DNA from: Chloroflexota bacterium
Lineage (GTDB): Bacteria; Chloroflexota; Dehalococcoidia; Bin125
Assembly: GCA_028875225.1 (NCBI GenBank)
Contig: JAPPFB010000021.1
Coordinates: forward strand, 87,308-151,307
Reading direction: 5' to 3'
Length of the DNA stretch: 64,000 bases
Shown here: in pieces, positions 63,984-64,000 of the stretch
Layout of the letters: every line of letters starts with the position of its first letter
How positions within the stretch are numbered: position 1 is the first letter of the stretch
Notes under the pieces: generated by a model
The model's database searches: none
What the model saw: the letters and a program-made list of their open reading frames with translations, nothing else
Told to the model about the DNA's origin: nothing
Position numbers and translations under genes: made by a program

Positions 63984-64000
63984 ATGACCGCGACCACAAC
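63984..64000 (+). CDS. Start of a gene cut by the window end
   Basis: ATG preceded by GAGGA begins a frame reading MTATT before the window ends. Too short to identify; follows gatD by about 50 bp on the same strand. Confidence 0.4.

Overview
This is a GC-rich bacterial chromosome segment with tightly packed genes and many 1-17 base overlaps. About 66 protein genes are supported; I see no rRNA, tRNA, CRISPR array or canonical insertion sequence. The content suggests Chloroflexota, for example a SAR202 or Dehalococcoidia relative: a family of group-D flavin monooxygenase-like (acyl-CoA dehydrogenase fold) paralogues, CitE-like lyases, MurT/GatD, type III pantothenate kinase, a DUF933-type YchF, dipeptide ABC transporters with Tat/lipoprotein binding proteins, and a ferredoxin-thioredoxin-reductase-like protein. 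The phylum is inferred from gene content only.

Layout. 0-3.1 kb: a 25-bp tandem repeat, a membrane protein, a repeat-rich intergenic region with 10-bp phased repeats, then pyrG with a MoaD/ThiS-like partner. 3.1-9.7 kb: an unknown protein, two secreted fibronectin-III proteins, an M16 protease, a degenerate plus an intact CitE-like protein, and a Panacea/RelE-like toxin-antitoxin pair. 9.7-16.9 kb: a minus-strand block of four flavin monooxygenase-like paralogues interrupted by a retropepsin-like protein, divergent from an acyl-CoA dehydrogenase and a MaoC hydratase. 16.9-24.9 kb: Dam methylase with a DUF402 protein, purA, a CopD-like protein, a cysteine-less thioredoxin-fold protein, a crotonase, cytochrome c and twin NTF2-like proteins. 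24.9-33.8 kb: a peptide ABC transporter with its lipoprotein receptor, a second long-tether lipoprotein, a seven-Asp-box propeller and an acyl-CoA carboxylase beta subunit.

33.9-41.5 kb is a minus-strand run rpsO-pnp-dapB-asd-aldo/keto reductase-dapA, linking RNA turnover with diaminopimelate/lysine synthesis. 41.7-47.6 kb holds a GIY-YIG nuclease gene enclosed by a perfect 31-bp inverted repeat, the FtrB-like protein, pepA, a PAP2 protein, UPF0145, coaBC and coaX. 48-54.3 kb is the replication-linked block dnaA-obg-nadD with gyrB convergent to it. 54.4-64 kb holds trmO, Nudix, ychF, two XdhC-type proteins, an overlapping unknown/HEPN pair, tatA, a HAD hydrolase, a site-2 protease and murT-gatD.

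The strongest unexplained signal is a dispersed palindromic repeat family. At least 11 intergenic copies share outer ends CGTCAT...ATCTCG and have covarying hairpin stems. They often occur as inverted pairs, and one pair precisely encloses the GIY-YIG gene, like a miniature autonomous element with non-autonomous relatives. Other candidates are the unknown/HEPN gene pair, the Panacea-RelE-like pair, the 10-bp phased repeat arrays, and several proteins with lost catalytic or metal-binding residues (CitE-like, thioredoxin-like, MurT, FtrB-like).
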